From assembly GCA_029783825.1 (NCBI GenBank), contig JAREIK010009709.1, positions 77,659 to 141,658 on the forward strand: a stretch of DNA of 64,000 nucleotides, in the 5' to 3' direction. Shown in pieces: positions 62,962 to 64,000 of the stretch; the first letter of the stretch is position 1; each line of letters starts with the position of its first letter. Made by a program: the position numbers and the translations under genes. The notes beneath the pieces are model-generated. The model saw only the letters and a list, made by a program, of their open reading frames with translations. It made no database searches and was not told where the DNA came from. The DNA comes from Sapria himalayana (lineage: Eukaryota > Streptophyta > Magnoliopsida > Malpighiales > Rafflesiaceae).

Positions 62962-64000
62962 ATCTATAAATTTATCTATCTATCTATATCCTATTTACAT
63001 GTTTGTCTCTCTATATATCTATCTACCTGTCTTTTGTCTATCTAACTATATATCTATGTCTATCTATCTATTTGTCTATCTGTCAATCTAGTTATCTGTC
63101 TATCATATATCTATCTATCTATATTCTATCTGTACTATCTATCTATCTATCTATCTAACTATCTGTCTATCTGTCTATATTCTATCTATCTACCTATTAG
63201 TGGGTATTCTATTTATCTATCTATCTGTCTGTCTGTCTATCTATCTATATATCTACTATCTAGCTATATGTCTATCTATCTATCTATCTCATCCTATATC
63301 TAGCTATCTATCTATCTGTCTGTCTGTCTATCTATATGATCTATCTATCTGTCTATATCTATAAGTCTATATATCTATCTCATTATGTATCTATATGGAA
63401 TCTGACTAACTATCTATCTATCTATTTATCTATCTCGCTTCTATCTATCTGTCAATCAATCTATCTATCTATTAATCTATCTATCTATTTGTCTTTTTCT
63501 TATCTGTCTATTTCTCTATCTTTCTATTTTTCTATTTGTATATCTATCTATCTATCTAAATATCAATCTACCTATCTATCTAGCTGTCTATTTCTCTATC
63601 TGTCTATCAAGTTATATGTTTATATGTATATCTGCCTATCTATCGATCTATAAGTTTATGAATCTTATGTCCTCTATCTTTCTGTATATCTATCTTCTTT
63701 CTATCTTCCTATCTTCATATTTTCTATCTATCCATCTATCTAATTATTTCTATCAATCTACTATCTATTATATCTTTATATAATAGATAAGTTATATGGT
63801 TTAATTCTATCTTCTGTATAAGTTTATGAATCTATAGTTTATCTGTTTAATTCTATCTACTATATCTTTATATATCTATCTGTCTGTCTATCTGTGTCAT
63901 GTCTATCTGTAATATCTATCTACCTATCTCTCTTTCTATCTATTTGTGTGTCTATCAATCAATTTATCTATCAATCTATATATCGGTCTAGATATCTATT
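59539..64000. repeat. TCTA satellite, right arm, outer segment
   Basis: The satellite resumes with the same TCTA polarity as 26756-36479, as expected if the CACTA element split one array. (TA)n blocks lie at about 61322-61353, 61927-61953 and 62915-62957. Near the end (63645-63860) a less regular stretch repeats ataagtttatgaatct. The right edge runs off the window. Open frames up to 283 codons are repeat artefacts. Confidence 0.96.

Overview
This window is nuclear DNA from a plant, most likely a flowering plant. The clues are three non-LTR retrotransposons with the plant layout (DUF4283-like ORF1 with a zinc knuckle; ORF2 with endonuclease, reverse transcriptase, zf-RVT and a plant-type RNase H), an En/Spm (CACTA) DNA transposon with TNP2-like and Transposase_24-like genes, and two spliced host-gene remnants. 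I cannot name the species. No bacterial or viral gene organisation is present.

Layout. About 28 kb of the 64 kb is one degenerate tetranucleotide satellite. It reads GATA on the + strand from 1 to about 17.93 kb and TCTA from about 23.59 kb to the end, so the two arms are inverted relative to each other. The left arm (1-9997, 16326-17930) is interrupted by LINE copy 1 (10013-16310), flanked by a 15-bp target duplication. At 17930-18250 the polarity switches in a zone of perfect inverted repeats made of both satellite and adjacent unique sequence. The centre (18250-23590) holds a decayed, still intron-containing fragment of a 5'->3' exoribonuclease (XRN) gene, AT-rich palindromic minisatellites and a direct duplication. 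The right arm (23590-26205, 26756-36479, 59539-64000) is interrupted twice. The first interruption is a 0.55-kb island carrying what reads as the intact last exon of RNA polymerase I subunit RPA12 on the - strand. The second is a 23-kb CACTA transposon (36480-59535).

Nesting. The CACTA element (about 9.9 kb without insertions) has diverged terminal inverted repeats, GGTCGGTAA-type subterminal repeats, a TNP2-like gene and a Transposase_24-like gene, both on the - strand and both damaged. LINE copy 2 (43425-56555) inserted upstream of the transposase start, inside one unit of a 545-bp tandem repeat. LINE copy 3 (49332-55633) then inserted into the 3' region of LINE 2 with an 18-bp target duplication. 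This gives a readable order: satellite, then CACTA, then LINE 2, then LINE 3.

Function. Nearly every coding sequence here is broken. Many LINE stops are CAG->TAG changes between copies, as expected from decay of methylated cytosines. The sequences most worth attention are the intact RPA12 zinc-ribbon exon bordered by kilobases of satellite (a possible satellite-filled intron), the inverted-arm architecture with its hairpin junction, and an 8-nt ORF1/ORF2 overlap kept in all three LINEs. The many long YLSI-type open frames in the satellite are artefacts of a stop-free repeat.
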